A model generated the notes under the pieces. The model saw nothing but the letters and a program-made list of their open reading frames with translations. It was not told the DNA's origin and made no database searches. DNA of 64,000 nt, from NCBI GenBank assembly GCA_002717445.1, contig PBDY01000019.1, positions 54,558 through 118,557 of the forward strand. Direction: 5' to 3'. A program made the translations under genes and the position numbers. This document shows, piece after piece, positions 9,477 to 23,905 of the stretch (the stretch's first letter is position 1; every line of letters begins with the position of its first letter). This DNA is from Gammaproteobacteria bacterium (GTDB lineage Bacteria; Pseudomonadota; Gammaproteobacteria; Steroidobacterales; UBA11654).

Positions 9477-12196
9477 ATGCGTCTCAGTAAAATCAAACTT
9501 TCAGGCTTCAAAACGTTCGTTGAACCGACAACACTAACTTTGCCATCAAATCTAGTGGGAATAGTGGGTCCAAATGGTTGTGGTAAATCAAATGTTATAG
9601 ATGCGGTTAGATGGGTTCTTGGAGAATCATCGGCAAAATATCTTAGAGGCGAATCTATGTCCGATGTTATTTTTAATGGATCCGCATCTAGAAAACCTGT
9701 CAGCAATGCTTCGATTGAGCTTTTTTTTGATAATTCTGAAAAGAAGATTGTCGGAGAATTTGCAAAATACAATGAAATATCCACTCGAAGAGTCATTACC
9801 AGAGATGGTCAGTCAGAATATTACCTAAATGGTACGAAGTGCCGACGCAAAGACATTACCAGTCTTTTCTTAGGTACAGGCTTAGGCCCTAGAAGTTATG
9901 CCATCGTTCAACAAGCCATGATCTCAAGCTTGATTGAAGCCAAGCCAGATGAAATGAGGGTATTTTTAGAAGAAGCATCGGGCATTTCAAAATATAAACA
10001 AAAAAGAAAAGAAACAGAATCCAGAATTAAAAACACGAGGGAAAACCTAAATCGTCTAAATGATCTCAAAGAAGAAATTGACAAACAGATAAAACGACTC
10101 AAAAAACAAGCGAGAGATGCAGAAAGATATAAAGATCTTAAAAGCAGAGAAAAAGACATTGAGGGAGAAATCATTTACTGCAAAATCACGGACATCAATA
10201 AAAGTCTAGAACAGAATGAATCTGAGGCAAAATCTTACCGAGATACTTACGATGATCGACTGACAAATCTAAGAAAAGTCGAAGCAGATATAGAAGAACT
10301 CCGCATAAAAAATAATGAAATTAACGAGTCATTCAACTCAAAACAGAAGGATCATTTTGAAATTCAAGCCAATATCGCAAGAATCGAACAATCCATCGAG
10401 TACGAAAAAGAATTAGAATCTCAGAAATCGGTCAATGCAAAAGAAATCAAAAAAGAACTTGATCGCATAAAGACTGAATATTCTGCTGACAAAATTGAGC
10501 TTGATCGAATCAACGCGGACCTTGAATTAAAAAATAAATCGAATGATCAAAACCAAATTGCTTTATCGCAATTAGAAAACGATCTAGACACGACATCTCA
10601 GACGCTTATATCAGAAGAAAATCTGAATGAGGATCTAAAGACTGAACTCAATGAACTTAAGACCACATTTGAAAGTGAAACAATTAGGGTCACTCTCTTG
10701 GAGAAACAATCAAGTGAGCAGATCAAACAAAAAGAAATCATCATAACAGTGCATCAACTAAAAGATGGTTTTTTAGACTTAAAGTCTCTACTAGAGGAAT
10801 CTATATCGGCTTTCAGTACCGATACTAATACAAACATTAATAACCACATACAAGAACTTGAAGCGAAAATTAATCGATTATCTTCCGAATATTCAGACAC
10901 TGAAATAAAAATATCTGAGAATGAGAAACAACTTCTTAAGACCAAAGAAGTTATAACCAGTACAAAAAAAATAAAAGATGCTTTGGAAGTGAAAAAGAAT
11001 GCTTCGGATCAAAAAAAGACGGATCTTGCTAACCTAAGAAATACACAGAATCAAAAACTAATGAACCTTAGGGAAAGGGTTCAAGATTCAGAATTAAAGA
11101 CAGAGTCCTTAAAAACCTCACAACAGGGCCTTCAAACAGCCATAGCAAGATTAGAGGCTCAAATGAATCAGCTGAAATCTCGCTCTCTAGAACTATCAGC
11201 AAAAGAAAATCCTCAGAAATCAATCAATGAGGATCAGAAATTGGAATTGGAATCTCTATTGAACAAGAGTCTTGAAAGTGAAAAATCATTGGAAGCAGAA
11301 AGAAAACAACAAGAAGAAATGCAGTCGCTTTTAAGAAATCAAGAAGTAGACCGAACAAATATCAATGCATCAGTCAATCAAGCAAGGGAAGACTTGGAAA
11401 AATTTAAGTTGAAGCAAAAAGAATATGAAGTAAGAAAAGATTCTCTTAATGAACAGTTAAATGACATGGGACTAAGCTTTGATGCAGTGGACGAAAAATC
11501 AACCAAAAAAGCGATCACACTTGATTCACTATCTTCAGAACTTGAAAAGATATTGAGAGGAATCGATCGATTAGGCGCTATCAATCTAGCAGCCGAAGCA
11601 GAATTCAAAGAAGAAAGCACTCGAATGGAAAAACTTGACGAACAGTTTGATGACCTTAATAGAGCGCTTGAAACTCTTACGGGTGCAATAAAGAAAATCG
11701 ATGATGAGTCGAAATCACGATTCAGCGAAACATTTGAAAAAGTAAATAAAGGTCTATCAAAACATTTTCCTAGACTCTTTGATGGCGGAAAAGCTTACCT
11801 AGAACTCGAAGACAATGATGCGCTCAATGGTGGTGTATTTGTCATGGCAAGACCTCCTGGAAAAAGGAACAGCAATATACATCTTCTTTCTGGAGGCGAG
11901 AAAGCTCTCACAGCTGTAGCACTCTTATTTTCAATATTTGAATTAAACCCAGCACCATTCTGCCTCCTGGATGAGGTTGACGCACCCCTGGATGACGCAA
12001 ATGTCAGTAGATTTTGTGAGATTGTAAAAGAAATGAGCAGCAGCGTTCAATTTGTTGTCATTACACACAATAAAACAACAATGGAACTGACTAAACAATT
12101 GATCGGCGTGACAATGAGTGAACCCGGTGTATCTAGATTGGTCTCGGTTGACCTTGATGAAGCAATAGAATTATCAGACCAAAATGAAACGACCTG

Positions 12197-12197
<1 letters not shown>
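9477..12197 (+). CDS. smc: chromosome-partition ATPase Smc, short and apparently hingeless
   Basis: Smc proteins form the ATPase arms of the bacterial condensin that compacts and segregates chromosomes. Both ATPase half-heads are intact: Walker A GPNGCGKS at residues 31-38, the ABC signature LLSGGEK at about 803-809, and Walker B CLLDEVDAPLDD (Asp832, Glu833) followed by a switch histidine (ITHNK). The family is usually 1150-1200 aa; this is 906 aa. Residues 170-690 are almost pure Lys/Glu/Gln/Leu coiled coil, and only two glycines occur between residues 231 and 664 (Gly431, Gly551). The Gly-rich globular hinge normally found mid-protein is therefore not visible; the coil midpoint (about 421-460) is a short hydrophobic/polar break. 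There is also no CxxC zinc hook. It overlaps zipA by 1 nt and is clustered with scpA and scpB. Confidence 0.9.
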
Positions 12198-15488
<3,291 letters not shown>

Positions 15489-15502
<14 letters not shown>

Positions 15503-16082
15503 AAATATTGTCGAAGCCTTACTGTTATCTTCAGGTGAACCTCTGTCTGCAGACAGAATACATAAAATCATCAATTCAAAAAAATCATGCACTAAGGCTG
15601 ACATACTCGAAACAATCGATGAACTGAATATCGAATACAATGAAAAAGAGATAGAAGTAACTAGAGTTGCGAGTGGCTTTAGAATCCAAGCAAAATCATC
15701 AATTAATGATTTTCTCAATATTATTTACGCTGAGAAAACACCAAGATACTCAAGAGCCCTCATGGAAACGCTTTCCATCATAGCCTATAAACAGCCAGTC
15801 ACAAGGGGAGACATTGAATCCATCAGAGGGGTATCGGTAAGCAGTAGCATCATGAGAACACTAACTGACCGCAATTGGATTAAGATTGTTGGTTATAAGG
15901 ATGTCCCCGGTAAACCTGCCATGTTTTCAACCACGAATGAATTTCTTGATTATTTTGGTTTAGAAAAACTAACCGAGCTGCCTGACCTCCCAGATATTAA
16001 GGAACCTGAAAATCTTAATTTAGATCTAGAACCTGAAACGTTAAATGAAGTGACCGCAGTTTCATCTGATCAGTTGAATTAA
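15489..16082 (+). CDS. scpB: segregation and condensation protein ScpB
   Basis: ScpB is the dimeric winged-helix partner of ScpA. The 197-aa protein has the typical first domain (IVEALLLSSGEPLSADRI) and the second one with LMETLSIIAYKQPVTRGDIESIRGV (about residues 92-116), followed by an acidic tail. The start is an ATG inside the end of scpA, preceded by AAGGAGA. It is the last gene of the smc cluster and converges on the SDR gene with no obvious terminator. Confidence 0.95.
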
Positions 16083-16084
16083 AT

Positions 16085-16816
16085 TTACTGACAATCGATG
16101 CTTTGACCAGTGATGCCTTTACTCTCATCAGACATTAGCCAGACATATTTATCCATGAGCTCGACAGGTTCTTTCAATGCGGTTTCATCTTCATATGGAT
16201 AAGCCTGTTTCCGCATTTTTGTCTTTGTGGCCCCTGGATTGATGCAGTTGAAACGAATACTTGATTGGTCGTCATGTTCCAAACTCAAAATCTGTGACAA
16301 TGCCTCTACACCAAATTTTGAAACTGAATAAGCCCCCCAGAATGCTTTTCCAATTTTACCCACTCCGCTCGATGTAAATATTACGGAGGCATTATCTGAT
16401 CCATACAATGCTGGCAAAAGGGCTTTCGTTAATAAAAATTGTGCCGTTAAATTGACATGAATGGTCTGAACCCATGTTTCAGAATCATAGTGTGCAATCG
16501 GTGAACGGTCACCCAAAACACCTGCATTCAGGAGCAAGCCATCTAATTTCCCAAATTCATTCATCATATTTTCAAAAACCATCTGATAATCATTGCCATC
16601 AGCTTTTTCTAAATCCATAAGAGAAATCATTGGTTCATCACAATTGAGTTCAGAGATCTCATCATAAACGTGCTCGAGAGACTCTATATTTCTGCCGAGC
16701 AAAATGACCTTTGCACCTTGTTTTGCATATTCGACTGCTGCAGCTTTACCAATTCCGGCATTAGCGCCGGTAACAAGAATAATCTTGCTATCGAGTTTAT
16801 TTTTAGACAATTTCAT
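16085..16816 (-). CDS. short-chain dehydrogenase/reductase, YciK-like
   Basis: This 243-aa protein is a classical SDR: the cofactor motif TGANAGIGKAAA near residue 16, LLLNAG for the NNAG motif, the catalytic serine in TSSGVGK and the YSVSK pair. It resembles the YciK group of gammaproteobacteria, whose substrate is not firmly known. The start overlaps the end of the upstream gph gene by 14 nt. The arrangement ubiG-gph-yciK is common in gammaproteobacteria (for example Pseudomonas), which supports the subgroup. Confidence 0.85.
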   Translation of the reverse strand: MKLSKNKLDSKIILVTGANAGIGKAAAVEYAKQGAKVILLGRNIESLEHVYDEISELNCDEPMISLMDLEKADGNDYQMVFENMMNEFGKLDGLLLNAGVLGDRSPIAHYDSETWVQTIHVNLTAQFLLTKALLPALYGSDNASVIFTSSGVGKIGKAFWGAYSVSKFGVEALSQILSLEHDDQSSIRFNCINPGATKTKMRKQAYPYEDETALKEPVELMDKYVWLMSDESKGITGQSIDCQ

Positions 16817-17456
16817 TCACCTGGATTAAATCGTTTATTACATACTCCGCCTTCCATGAGGAAGGCTTATCATTCACATCTCTGTATCCATAAGAACATG
16901 CAATGGATTTGATATTTGCTGCTTTTGCTGCAGCAACATCTTTTTCCGCATCTCCAACATAGTAAACATTATGATACTCATATGAGCTTGGTATCTTCTC
17001 CAATGCTTTAATGAGAGGCTCAGGATCGGGTTTTCTTTTCTTAACATGATCGCCACAAACCAACGTCTTCAGCCTTTCTAAAAGTTCATGTTCTTCCAAT
17101 AATGGTGTGGTAAACCGGCTGGATTTATTAGTCACCACGCCATAATCAATACCTCTATCATCGAGGCTGTCCAATAGGCTGACTGTATTGTCGAAGAGTT
17201 TACTCTTCTGACCCAATACCGCTTCATAAATATCAAGATAACGGTCATATCTTTCGTTTTCAATTCCAGGATCATCAGTGAATGCAGTTGAAAATATTCC
17301 TAATACACCATTGGATACCTGAGATCTTACATCTTCATAATTAACATTGGGCATTGATTCTTCATTGAGGAGAATGCCAAGTGCCAAATACATATCTGGC
17401 GCTGTATCAATCAACGTCCCATCGAGATCAAAAAGAACGATTGTTTTGCCTCCCAT
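16803..17456 (-). CDS. gph: phosphoglycolate phosphatase-like HAD hydrolase
   Basis: A 217-aa HAD-superfamily phosphatase with motif I FDLDGTLIDT (residues 9-18), motif II VVTNKSS, the Lys of motif III in KKRKPDP and motif IV YVGDAEKDVAAA. In gammaproteobacteria the protein next to ubiG is usually named Gph (or MupP, which removes phosphate from a MurNAc-6-phosphate in cell-wall recycling in Pseudomonas). The sequence alone does not separate the two, and the ubiG/yciK neighbourhood favours the MupP/Gph group. It lies 2 nt after ubiG. Confidence 0.85.
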   Translation of the reverse strand: MGGKTIVLFDLDGTLIDTAPDMYLALGILLNEESMPNVNYEDVRSQVSNGVLGIFSTAFTDDPGIENERYDRYLDIYEAVLGQKSKLFDNTVSLLDSLDDRGIDYGVVTNKSSRFTTPLLEEHELLERLKTLVCGDHVKKRKPDPEPLIKALEKIPSSYEYHNVYYVGDAEKDVAAAKAANIKSIACSYGYRDVNDKPSSWKAEYVINDLIQVNEIV

Positions 17457-17458
17457 GA

Positions 17459-18166
17459 TTATATTTTTTTAAAATGCATCATGTAGTTGACATCGACATC
17501 ATCTGAAATCAAGAACTCTGTTGTAATTGGATTGTATGTCACTCCAATCAACTCAATAAGCTCGAGTCCAGCTAATCTTGACCACTCTTCCAATTCGGAT
17601 GGTTTGATAAAGCAGTCATATTCATGCGTTCCTTTTGGAAGGAGATTGAGTATGTACTCGGCTCCAACGATTGCCATAATATAAGATTTTATATTTCTAT
17701 TGATCGTTGCAAAAAAAAGATCGCCGCCTTGGCATATAATTTCTGAACATGCTTTTACAGTATCCTTTGGTGACGGGACATGTTCCAGCATTTCCATACA
17801 CGTCAGAACTTGAAAATTGCCTTCATGATTCAAAGCGAATTTTTCAACAGTGCTCTGAGAATATTTTAAATTATGTATGCCCGATTGATTTCTATGGATG
17901 TTTGCTACGGCTAAACTTTTCTCAGCCATGTCTATTCCATGCACAGCAGATGCTACCGATGCCATCGATTCAGAGAGTATTCCGCCTCCGCAACCAACAT
18001 CAATGGCACTTTTCCCATCTAAATCACTGTTGGATCTAATATATTCAAATCGAAGAGGATTGAGCTTATGAAGTGACGCAAAGCTGCCGTGTGGATTCCA
18101 CCATTCCTTGGCAAGTTCATCAAACTTCTTTACTTCCTCTGGGCTGACATTCTCTTTTTGATTCAT
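17459..18166 (-). CDS. ubiG: ubiquinone biosynthesis O-methyltransferase UbiG
   Basis: UbiG performs both SAM-dependent O-methylations of ubiquinone biosynthesis. The 235-aa protein starts with the family-specific EVKKFDELAKEWWNPHGSFASLHKLNPLR and has the SAM-binding IDVGCGGGILSE (about residues 56-67) followed by LEHVPSP. Length and motifs are typical. A short AAGGA lies upstream of the ATG. It is the first gene of a three-gene minus-strand unit and is divergent from gyrA. Confidence 0.95.
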   Translation of the reverse strand: MNQKENVSPEEVKKFDELAKEWWNPHGSFASLHKLNPLRFEYIRSNSDLDGKSAIDVGCGGGILSESMASVASAVHGIDMAEKSLAVANIHRNQSGIHNLKYSQSTVEKFALNHEGNFQVLTCMEMLEHVPSPKDTVKACSEIICQGGDLFFATINRNIKSYIMAIVGAEYILNLLPKGTHEYDCFIKPSELEEWSRLAGLELIELIGVTYNPITTEFLISDDVDVNYMMHFKKI

Positions 18167-18190
18167 GAACGATAAATCCTTATTTAATAG

Positions 18191-18210
18191 GGTTTTTAAC
18201 CATAAAAACC
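18191..18210. repeat. 8-bp-stem inverted repeat in the ubiG leader
   Basis: GGTTTTTA-ACCA-TAAAAACC forms a perfect 8-bp stem with a 4-nt loop, 24 bp upstream of the ubiG start. It would be a hairpin in the ubiG leader or a binding site; no function is known. Confidence 0.35.
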
Positions 18211-18220
18211 ATTAATGATG

Positions 18221-18229
18221 TGCTAAAAT
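18221..18229 (+). promoter_or_regulatory. candidate extended -10 for gyrA
   Basis: TGCTAAAAT is a TG-extended -10 element. It would give a gyrA leader of about 70 nt that contains the perfect palindrome TTGATGCGCATCAA (18262-18275). Prediction only. Confidence 0.3.
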
Positions 18230-18261
18230 TATACATTGATATCAACTCATATACCTGTGTA

Positions 18262-18275
18262 TTGATGCGCATCAA
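18262..18275. repeat. 14-bp perfect palindrome upstream of gyrA
   Basis: TTGATGC/GCATCAA is perfectly palindromic and lies 33 bp before the gyrA start. A few such palindromes are expected by chance in 64 kb, so only its position makes it interesting. Confidence 0.3.
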
Positions 18276-18308
18276 AATAATATTCGTAAATAACAAGATT
18301 TTAATGTC

Positions 18309-20837
18309 ATGACAGATAAAATTTCTCAGATTAATTTAGAAGATGAAATGAAAAAATCCTATCTGGATTATGCAATGAGTGTCATTATTGGACGGGCATT
18401 GCCGGATGTCAGAGATGGTTTAAAGCCAGTACATAGAAGAGTGCTTTACGCGATGAAAGTCCTTGGCAACGATCATACGAAAGCTTATAAGAAATCAGCA
18501 AGAATTGTCGGCGATGTAATCGGTAAATATCATCCCCATGGAGACAGTGCAGTTTATGAAACCATCGTCAGGATGGCCCAAGATTTTTCATTGCGATACA
18601 CGCTTGTTGACGGACAAGGAAATTTTGGTTCAATCGACGGCGATCGAGCAGCTGCAATGCGTTACACCGAGGTCAGAATGCAAAAGATCACGCAGGAACT
18701 TCTTGCTGACCTTGATAAAGATACTGTTGACTTCATCCCTAATTATGATGAATCTGAAGAAGAGCCTGCAGTTTTACCAACAAGACTACCCAATCTTTTG
18801 ATCAATGGTTCCGCTGGAATTGCCGTGGGAATGGCTACCAATATTCCTCCGCATAATTTAAAGGAAGTCATAGATGCGTGTTTGTTTATTTTGGACAACG
18901 ATGAGACGACCATTGATGAATTGATCAAACTGATACCGGCACCTGATTTTCCGACTGCAGCAACAATTCATGGAATCGATGGCATTAAACAAGCTTATGA
19001 AACCGGAAGAGGGAGGGTGCACGTAAGGGCAAGAACCTCCATTGAAGAAAATGGGGATCGAGAAACAATCGTTGTTTCTGAGCTCCCATATCAAGTGAAC
19101 AAAGCAAGATTGATTGAAAAGATCGCCGAGCTGGTTAGGGATAAGAAAATAGAAGGGATATCTGAGATTAGAGATGAATCTGATAAGGACGGACTAAGGA
19201 TTGCCATTGACCTTAAAAGGGGAGTTGTGTCGGATGTTCTCCTAAATAACTTATATAAGCAAACACTGCTTGAGAGTACATTCTCTATAAATATGGTTGC
19301 ACTATCGAATGGACAACCAAAACTGATGAATCTAAAGGGGATGTTAGATGCTTTCCTTGCCCACAGAAGAGACGTCGTTACCAAAAGGACCATTTATGAG
19401 CTCAATCGCTCCATTAATAGAGCACACATATTAGAAGGGCAGACTATTGCGTTAACGAACATTGATCAAATGATCGCCATCATCAAAAAATCTAAAACTC
19501 CAGCAGATGCTCAAAAAGCTTTAATATCTAAACTATGGAAAACTGGGAAAGTAAAAGAGATGCTAAAAAAAGCAGACAACGTTTCCACAGTTCCAAAACA
19601 CCTGATAAATATTGAAAAGTTTGGAATGGAAAAAAGAGGCTACAGACTATCAACCGAACAAGCTAAAGCGATCCTTGATTTAAAACTCAATCGGTTAACT
19701 GGACTTGAACAGGAAAGCATTTATAACGAGTACTCTGCTTTATTAGAAGACATCAAACGATTTACTGTAATCCTATCAAATCCAGATGAATTGACTTCTG
19801 TGATCAGATCTGAACTCATTGAAACACAGGAAACATATGGCGATGAACGACGAACAGAAATTGTTGAATTCTACTCTGACCTAACAGATGAAGATCTTAT
19901 ACCTGAAGAAGATCTGATTGTGACTCTTTCTAAGGAAGGCTATGCAAAAACACAACCGATCGATACCTATCAAGCACAGAATCGAGGGGGTACAGGAAAG
20001 AGGGCTGCAACATTGAAAGACGAAGATTTTGTTTCAAAATTATTCGTTGCCAATACACACGACACATTGCTGTGTTTTTCAAGTTATGGAAAAGTCTATT
20101 GGATTAAAGTTTATAGACTCCCAAGAGGAGGGCGAAATGCAAAAGGTCGACCGATAGTAAACTTCTTACCGCTTGAAAAAGATGAACGAATACAAGCCGT
20201 ATTGCCAGTAAAAGAATTCAATGATGGTCAGTTTGTCTTTATGGCAACTGAAACTGGGAGCATAAAGAAAACAAAGTTGTCTGCATATTCAAGACCCATG
20301 AAATCAGGCATCAAGGCAATAAAGCTCAGAGAAGGTGATAGGGTCGTCAATGCTGAAATCACGGATGGATCAAAGGAAATAATGCTTTTCTCTGATTCTG
20401 GAAAATCAATTCGTTTCAAAGAATCAGACGCAAGACCCATGGGAAGAGTCTCACAAGGCGTAAGAGGCATGCGAATCGAGAAAGGTCAAAAAATTATTTC
20501 ACTTGTTGTGTTAGAGGAAGGAAACATAATTGTTGCAACTGAGAACGGCTATGGCAAACAAACATTGAGAGATGAGTTCTCAACTCAGAAGAGAGGCGGA
20601 AAAGGCGTTATCGCAATACAGACTTCAAAAAGAAATGGAAGCTTGATTGGTGCAAATCAAGTCAGTGCAGGCGATGAAGTTATGTTCATCAGTACTTCTG
20701 GTAATTTGATTCGAACACGAACAGATGATATTTCTGTGATTGGCAGAAACACACAAGGCGTGAGATTAATCAGGCTTTCTGACGACGACAATTTATTGGG
20801 AATGGAAAAAGTCATCAACGTCGATGATGACGAGTAA
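18309..20837 (+). CDS. gyrA: DNA gyrase subunit A
   Basis: GyrA forms the DNA-breaking/rejoining half of DNA gyrase. The 842-aa protein has the catalytic tyrosine in AAAMRYTE (Tyr119), the quinolone-resistance segment [15 protein letters not shown] with wild-type Ser80, the coiled-coil region, and a C-terminal beta-pinwheel with the GyrA box QNRGGTGKR and repeats such as TQKRGGKGV. Length is near the E. coli value (875 aa). It starts the aromatic/serine cluster, with serC 2 nt downstream. Confidence 0.97.
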   Translation: MTDKISQINLEDEMKKSYLDYAMSVIIGRALPDVRDGLKPVHRRVLYAMKVLGNDHTKAYKKSARIVGDVIGKYHPHGDSAVYETIVRMAQDFSLRYTLVDGQGNFGSIDGDRAAAMRYTEVRMQKITQELLADLDKDTVDFIPNYDESEEEPAVLPTRLPNLLINGSAGIAVGMATNIPPHNLKEVIDACLFILDNDETTIDELIKLIPAPDFPTAATIHGIDGIKQAYETGRGRVHVRARTSIEENGDRETIVVSELPYQVNKARLIEKIAELVRDKKIEGISEIRDESDKDGLRIAIDLKRGVVSDVLLNNLYKQTLLESTFSINMVALSNGQPKLMNLKGMLDAFLAHRRDVVTKRTIYELNRSINRAHILEGQTIALTNIDQMIAIIKKSKTPADAQKALISKLWKTGKVKEMLKKADNVSTVPKHLINIEKFGMEKRGYRLSTEQAKAILDLKLNRLTGLEQESIYNEYSALLEDIKRFTVILSNPDELTSVIRSELIETQETYGDERRTEIVEFYSDLTDEDLIPEEDLIVTLSKEGYAKTQPIDTYQAQNRGGTGKRAATLKDEDFVSKLFVANTHDTLLCFSSYGKVYWIKVYRLPRGGRNAKGRPIVNFLPLEKDERIQAVLPVKEFNDGQFVFMATETGSIKKTKLSAYSRPMKSGIKAIKLREGDRVVNAEITDGSKEIMLFSDSGKSIRFKESDARPMGRVSQGVRGMRIEKGQKIISLVVLEEGNIIVATENGYGKQTLRDEFSTQKRGGKGVIAIQTSKRNGSLIGANQVSAGDEVMFISTSGNLIRTRTDDISVIGRNTQGVRLIRLSDDDNLLGMEKVINVDDDE

Positions 20838-20839
20838 AC

Positions 20840-21919
20840 ATGTCAAAGAACATCTTCAATTTTTCTGCTGGTCCAGCCTTAATCCCTAATAGTGTAATTG
20901 AAAAAATACATCATGGGCTTGATGATTTCGATCGTGGAATGTCAGTCATCGAAGTTTCTCACAGAAGCCAAGCATTCAAAGAATATGCACACTCATCAGA
21001 GTCCTCACTCAGGCAGTTATTAAACATCAATGATGAATATTCAGTCCTATTTCTTCAAGGAGGAGCCACTCATCAGTTTGCATTAATTCCTATGAACTTT
21101 TCTCGTAACGATGGCGTTCTTGATTATCTTGTGACGGGTGCTTGGTCAAGAAAAGCCAGCGCTTATGCAAGTAAAATTGCAAATGTAAATATTGTGGCTG
21201 ACTCGACTTCAAATAATTTTACAAACGTGACAGACTCGAATTTATGGAATCTCACAGATGGTGCAGATTATTTTTTTTACTGTGCTAATGAGACGGTACA
21301 TGGGTTGGAAATTCATGAACCAATAGAATCAGATTCCCCTGTGATTTGCGATATGTCTTCAACCATTGCCTCAAGGCCGATTGATATCAATAAATATGAT
21401 CTAATTTTTGCTGGCGCACAAAAAAACCTGGGCATTGCTGGCGTGACGATCGTAATTGCTAAGAAGACGTTACTGTCTGAGGTCAATCATGAGTTACTAC
21501 CAATGCTGGATTATTCAGTGCATGCCGATGAGGCTTCAATGCTAAATACTTCTCCAGTGTTTGCTTGGTATGTTTCGGGTTTAATTTTTGATTGGATTAG
21601 AGAGCAGGGTGGAGTTGAGAGGATGTCTCAACTCAATCAGGAGAAATCCAGTCTTCTCTATAACTACATAGATCAATCAAATTTTTACTCTAATCCAATA
21701 GCGCATAGATATAGATCCTGGATGAATATTCCATTTATACTGAATAGAGAAGATCTTGATGATGAATTTCTTCGGTCAGCCGAAGATGAAGGTCTTTTAA
21801 ATCTTAAAGGCCATAGAACCGTTGGAGGAATGCGTGCGAGTGTGTACAATGCGATGCCAATTGAAGGCATTAAGAAATTAATCGCTTTTATGGATGAATT
21901 TTCAAAATTACACGAATGA
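20840..21919 (+). CDS. serC: phosphoserine aminotransferase SerC
   Basis: SerC converts 3-phosphohydroxypyruvate and glutamate to O-phosphoserine and 2-oxoglutarate, and also serves pyridoxal phosphate synthesis. The 359-aa class V aminotransferase begins with the signature IFNFSAGPALIPNSVIE, has FLQGGATHQFA and carries the PLP lysine in FAGAQKNLGIAG. It lies between gyrA and serA. The gyrA-serC-pheA order is shared with Pseudomonas; here serA is inserted between serC and pheA. Confidence 0.96.
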   Translation: MSKNIFNFSAGPALIPNSVIEKIHHGLDDFDRGMSVIEVSHRSQAFKEYAHSSESSLRQLLNINDEYSVLFLQGGATHQFALIPMNFSRNDGVLDYLVTGAWSRKASAYASKIANVNIVADSTSNNFTNVTDSNLWNLTDGADYFFYCANETVHGLEIHEPIESDSPVICDMSSTIASRPIDINKYDLIFAGAQKNLGIAGVTIVIAKKTLLSEVNHELLPMLDYSVHADEASMLNTSPVFAWYVSGLIFDWIREQGGVERMSQLNQEKSSLLYNYIDQSNFYSNPIAHRYRSWMNIPFILNREDLDDEFLRSAEDEGLLNLKGHRTVGGMRASVYNAMPIEGIKKLIAFMDEFSKLHE

Positions 21920-21920
21920 C

Positions 21921-23084
21921 ATGTACAAGGTTTTAAAACTCAACAATATCGCTGAAGAAGGCCTAAAAGTTTTTAACTCTGAACGATACCACTGTGGTGA
22001 CGATGTCACCAATCCAGATGCTATCATCTTACGATCCTATGATATGCATGAGATGGATATTCCAAAAGATCTAAGAGCAGTTGGTCGAGCAGGTTCTGGA
22101 GTGAACAATATTCCCATTGATAAATATACGGAAAAAGCAATTCCTGTTTTTAATGCCCCAGGAGCAAACTCAAATGCCGTAAAAGAACTTGTTTTGGCAT
22201 CAATTCTTATTGCTGCAAGAAATATCCATAGTGCAATAAAATATGTCGAATTAGTCAAGGATTCTGAGAATCTGAAGAGTGATATTGAGCATGGTAAGAA
22301 AGCATACGTTGGCTTTGAGTTACCAGCAAAGACCCTCGGTGTGATTGGTCTGGGTCAGATTGGAGTGAAAGTTGCAAATGCAGCTTATGATCTTGGCATG
22401 AATGTGATTGGCTATGATCCTCTGATTACCGTGGATAATGCGATCAACCTTCAACCAGGTATTCAAAACGTGAATGATTTAAAAGAATTGCTCAATGATT
22501 CTAATATCGTCACTATTCATATACCACATAAGAAAGAAACCGAGAACTTCATTGGGGATAATGAAATTAAAAAACTAAAAGAAGGATCCATAATTATAAA
22601 TCTTTCTAGAGAAGCAATTGTTGACACAAATGCTATATTAAAGAATCTCGAAACCAATAAAATTAAAACTTATGTTACTGATTTTCCTAGTGAAGAGATG
22701 ATTGATCATAAAGATGTTCTTGTGATGCCTCACTTGGGCGCCTCAACCAAAGAAGCCGAAATAAATTGTGCTGTCATGGTAGCAAACAGCCTAAAGTCTT
22801 ACCTGGAGAGTGGAAATATTTTGAACTCTGTAAATTTTCCAGACGTCAAGTTAACCATCAACTCGCCTCATCGACTCACAATAACAAATAAAAATATGCC
22901 AAATATCATCGGACAGTTCACGTCGGTTTTGGGTAACTCTCAAATCAATATTGACGACCTTTCACATAAGGTACTTAACGAAATAGGCTATACCATCTTG
23001 AATGTTGATAAGCCAATATCAGAAAATGTTTTGGATGAAATATCCAATATTGAAGGTGTGATGAAGGTTAATATACTCTTTTAG
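21921..23084 (+). CDS. serA: D-3-phosphoglycerate dehydrogenase SerA
   Basis: SerA catalyses the first step of serine synthesis, oxidising 3-phosphoglycerate. The protein is a D-isomer 2-hydroxyacid dehydrogenase: GRAGSGVNNIP in the substrate domain, the NAD-binding LGVIGLGQIGVKVA, the active-site Arg in INLSREAIVD and the histidine in MPHLGASTKEAE, which is typical of phosphoglycerate dehydrogenases. A C-terminal ACT domain (NIIGQFTSVLGNSQINIDDLSHK) suggests serine feedback. The tracked ORF begins at 21894, inside serC. I prefer the ATG at 21921 (MYKVLKLNNIA, 387 aa), one base after the serC stop, because family members begin at this point. Confidence 0.88.
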   Translation: MYKVLKLNNIAEEGLKVFNSERYHCGDDVTNPDAIILRSYDMHEMDIPKDLRAVGRAGSGVNNIPIDKYTEKAIPVFNAPGANSNAVKELVLASILIAARNIHSAIKYVELVKDSENLKSDIEHGKKAYVGFELPAKTLGVIGLGQIGVKVANAAYDLGMNVIGYDPLITVDNAINLQPGIQNVNDLKELLNDSNIVTIHIPHKKETENFIGDNEIKKLKEGSIIINLSREAIVDTNAILKNLETNKIKTYVTDFPSEEMIDHKDVLVMPHLGASTKEAEINCAVMVANSLKSYLESGNILNSVNFPDVKLTINSPHRLTITNKNMPNIIGQFTSVLGNSQINIDDLSHKVLNEIGYTILNVDKPISENVLDEISNIEGVMKVNILF

Positions 23085-23086
23085 TC

Positions 23087-23905
23087 ATGCGTGTTTCATA
23101 TTTAGGGCCCAAAGGATCATTCACTCAAATTGCTTTGACTAAGTACTTTGGTGACGATGCGGATGAAATCTCCCAAAGAAGCATTGGTGAGGTTTTTAAT
23201 ACTGTAGAAAAAAGAATGGTGGACTATGGTGTCGTTCCTATTGAGAATTCATTTGAAGGATCAATCAATAATACCCATGATTTATTGATTGACTCAACCG
23301 TTAAGATTTACGATGAAATCCAGATCAGGATTCATCAATGTCTCATATCAAAAACGACCGAAATCAACCAAATCAAAAAAATCTATTCACACCCACAATC
23401 ATTTGCTCAATGTCAGAGTTGGCTAAAAGCAAATTTACCAAACGCCGAGTTGATACCGGTTTTTAGTAACTCTGAAGCCGCTGAAACTGTTTCGACTGAT
23501 GATGAGGCCTGCATAGGATCATTGAGGCTCACAAAACTATATGATTTAGAGCTCATAAAAAAAGACATTGAAGATTCAAAAGAAAACACCACAAGATTTG
23601 TGATCTTGAGTCATGAACAACAAGAAAAAAAAGGGCATAACAAAACTTCACTGGTCATAACTCCTCCAGACAGTGATGCCTCAGGCTCTCTGTATAATCT
23701 CTTACAACCTTTTGCGTCAGAAGGCATTAATCTAATGAGAATTGAATCACGTCCATTCAGAGGTCAACTGTGGAGTTATGTTTTCTTCATCGACTGTGAA
23801 GGGTCCATCGAAGACAGCAGTATTCTAAATGCAATTAGAACGCTCAAGGAGCAAAATATCAGGGTTAAGATATTAGGATGCTACCCCAGTCAACAGCATC
23901 CATGA
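23087..23905 (+). CDS. pheA: prephenate dehydratase (monofunctional)
   Basis: This enzyme turns prephenate into phenylpyruvate for phenylalanine synthesis. The 272-aa protein opens directly with the dehydratase domain (MRVSYLGPKGSFTQIA), has the catalytic NTTRF motif (about residues 165-169) and a C-terminal ACT domain with ESRPFRGQLWSY, the phenylalanine-binding ESRP element. The N-terminal chorismate mutase domain of the usual gammaproteobacterial bifunctional PheA is absent, so that activity must come from another gene. The stop overlaps the preferred aroA start as ATGA. Confidence 0.93.
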   Translation: MRVSYLGPKGSFTQIALTKYFGDDADEISQRSIGEVFNTVEKRMVDYGVVPIENSFEGSINNTHDLLIDSTVKIYDEIQIRIHQCLISKTTEINQIKKIYSHPQSFAQCQSWLKANLPNAELIPVFSNSEAAETVSTDDEACIGSLRLTKLYDLELIKKDIEDSKENTTRFVILSHEQQEKKGHNKTSLVITPPDSDASGSLYNLLQPFASEGINLMRIESRPFRGQLWSYVFFIDCEGSIEDSSILNAIRTLKEQNIRVKILGCYPSQQHP

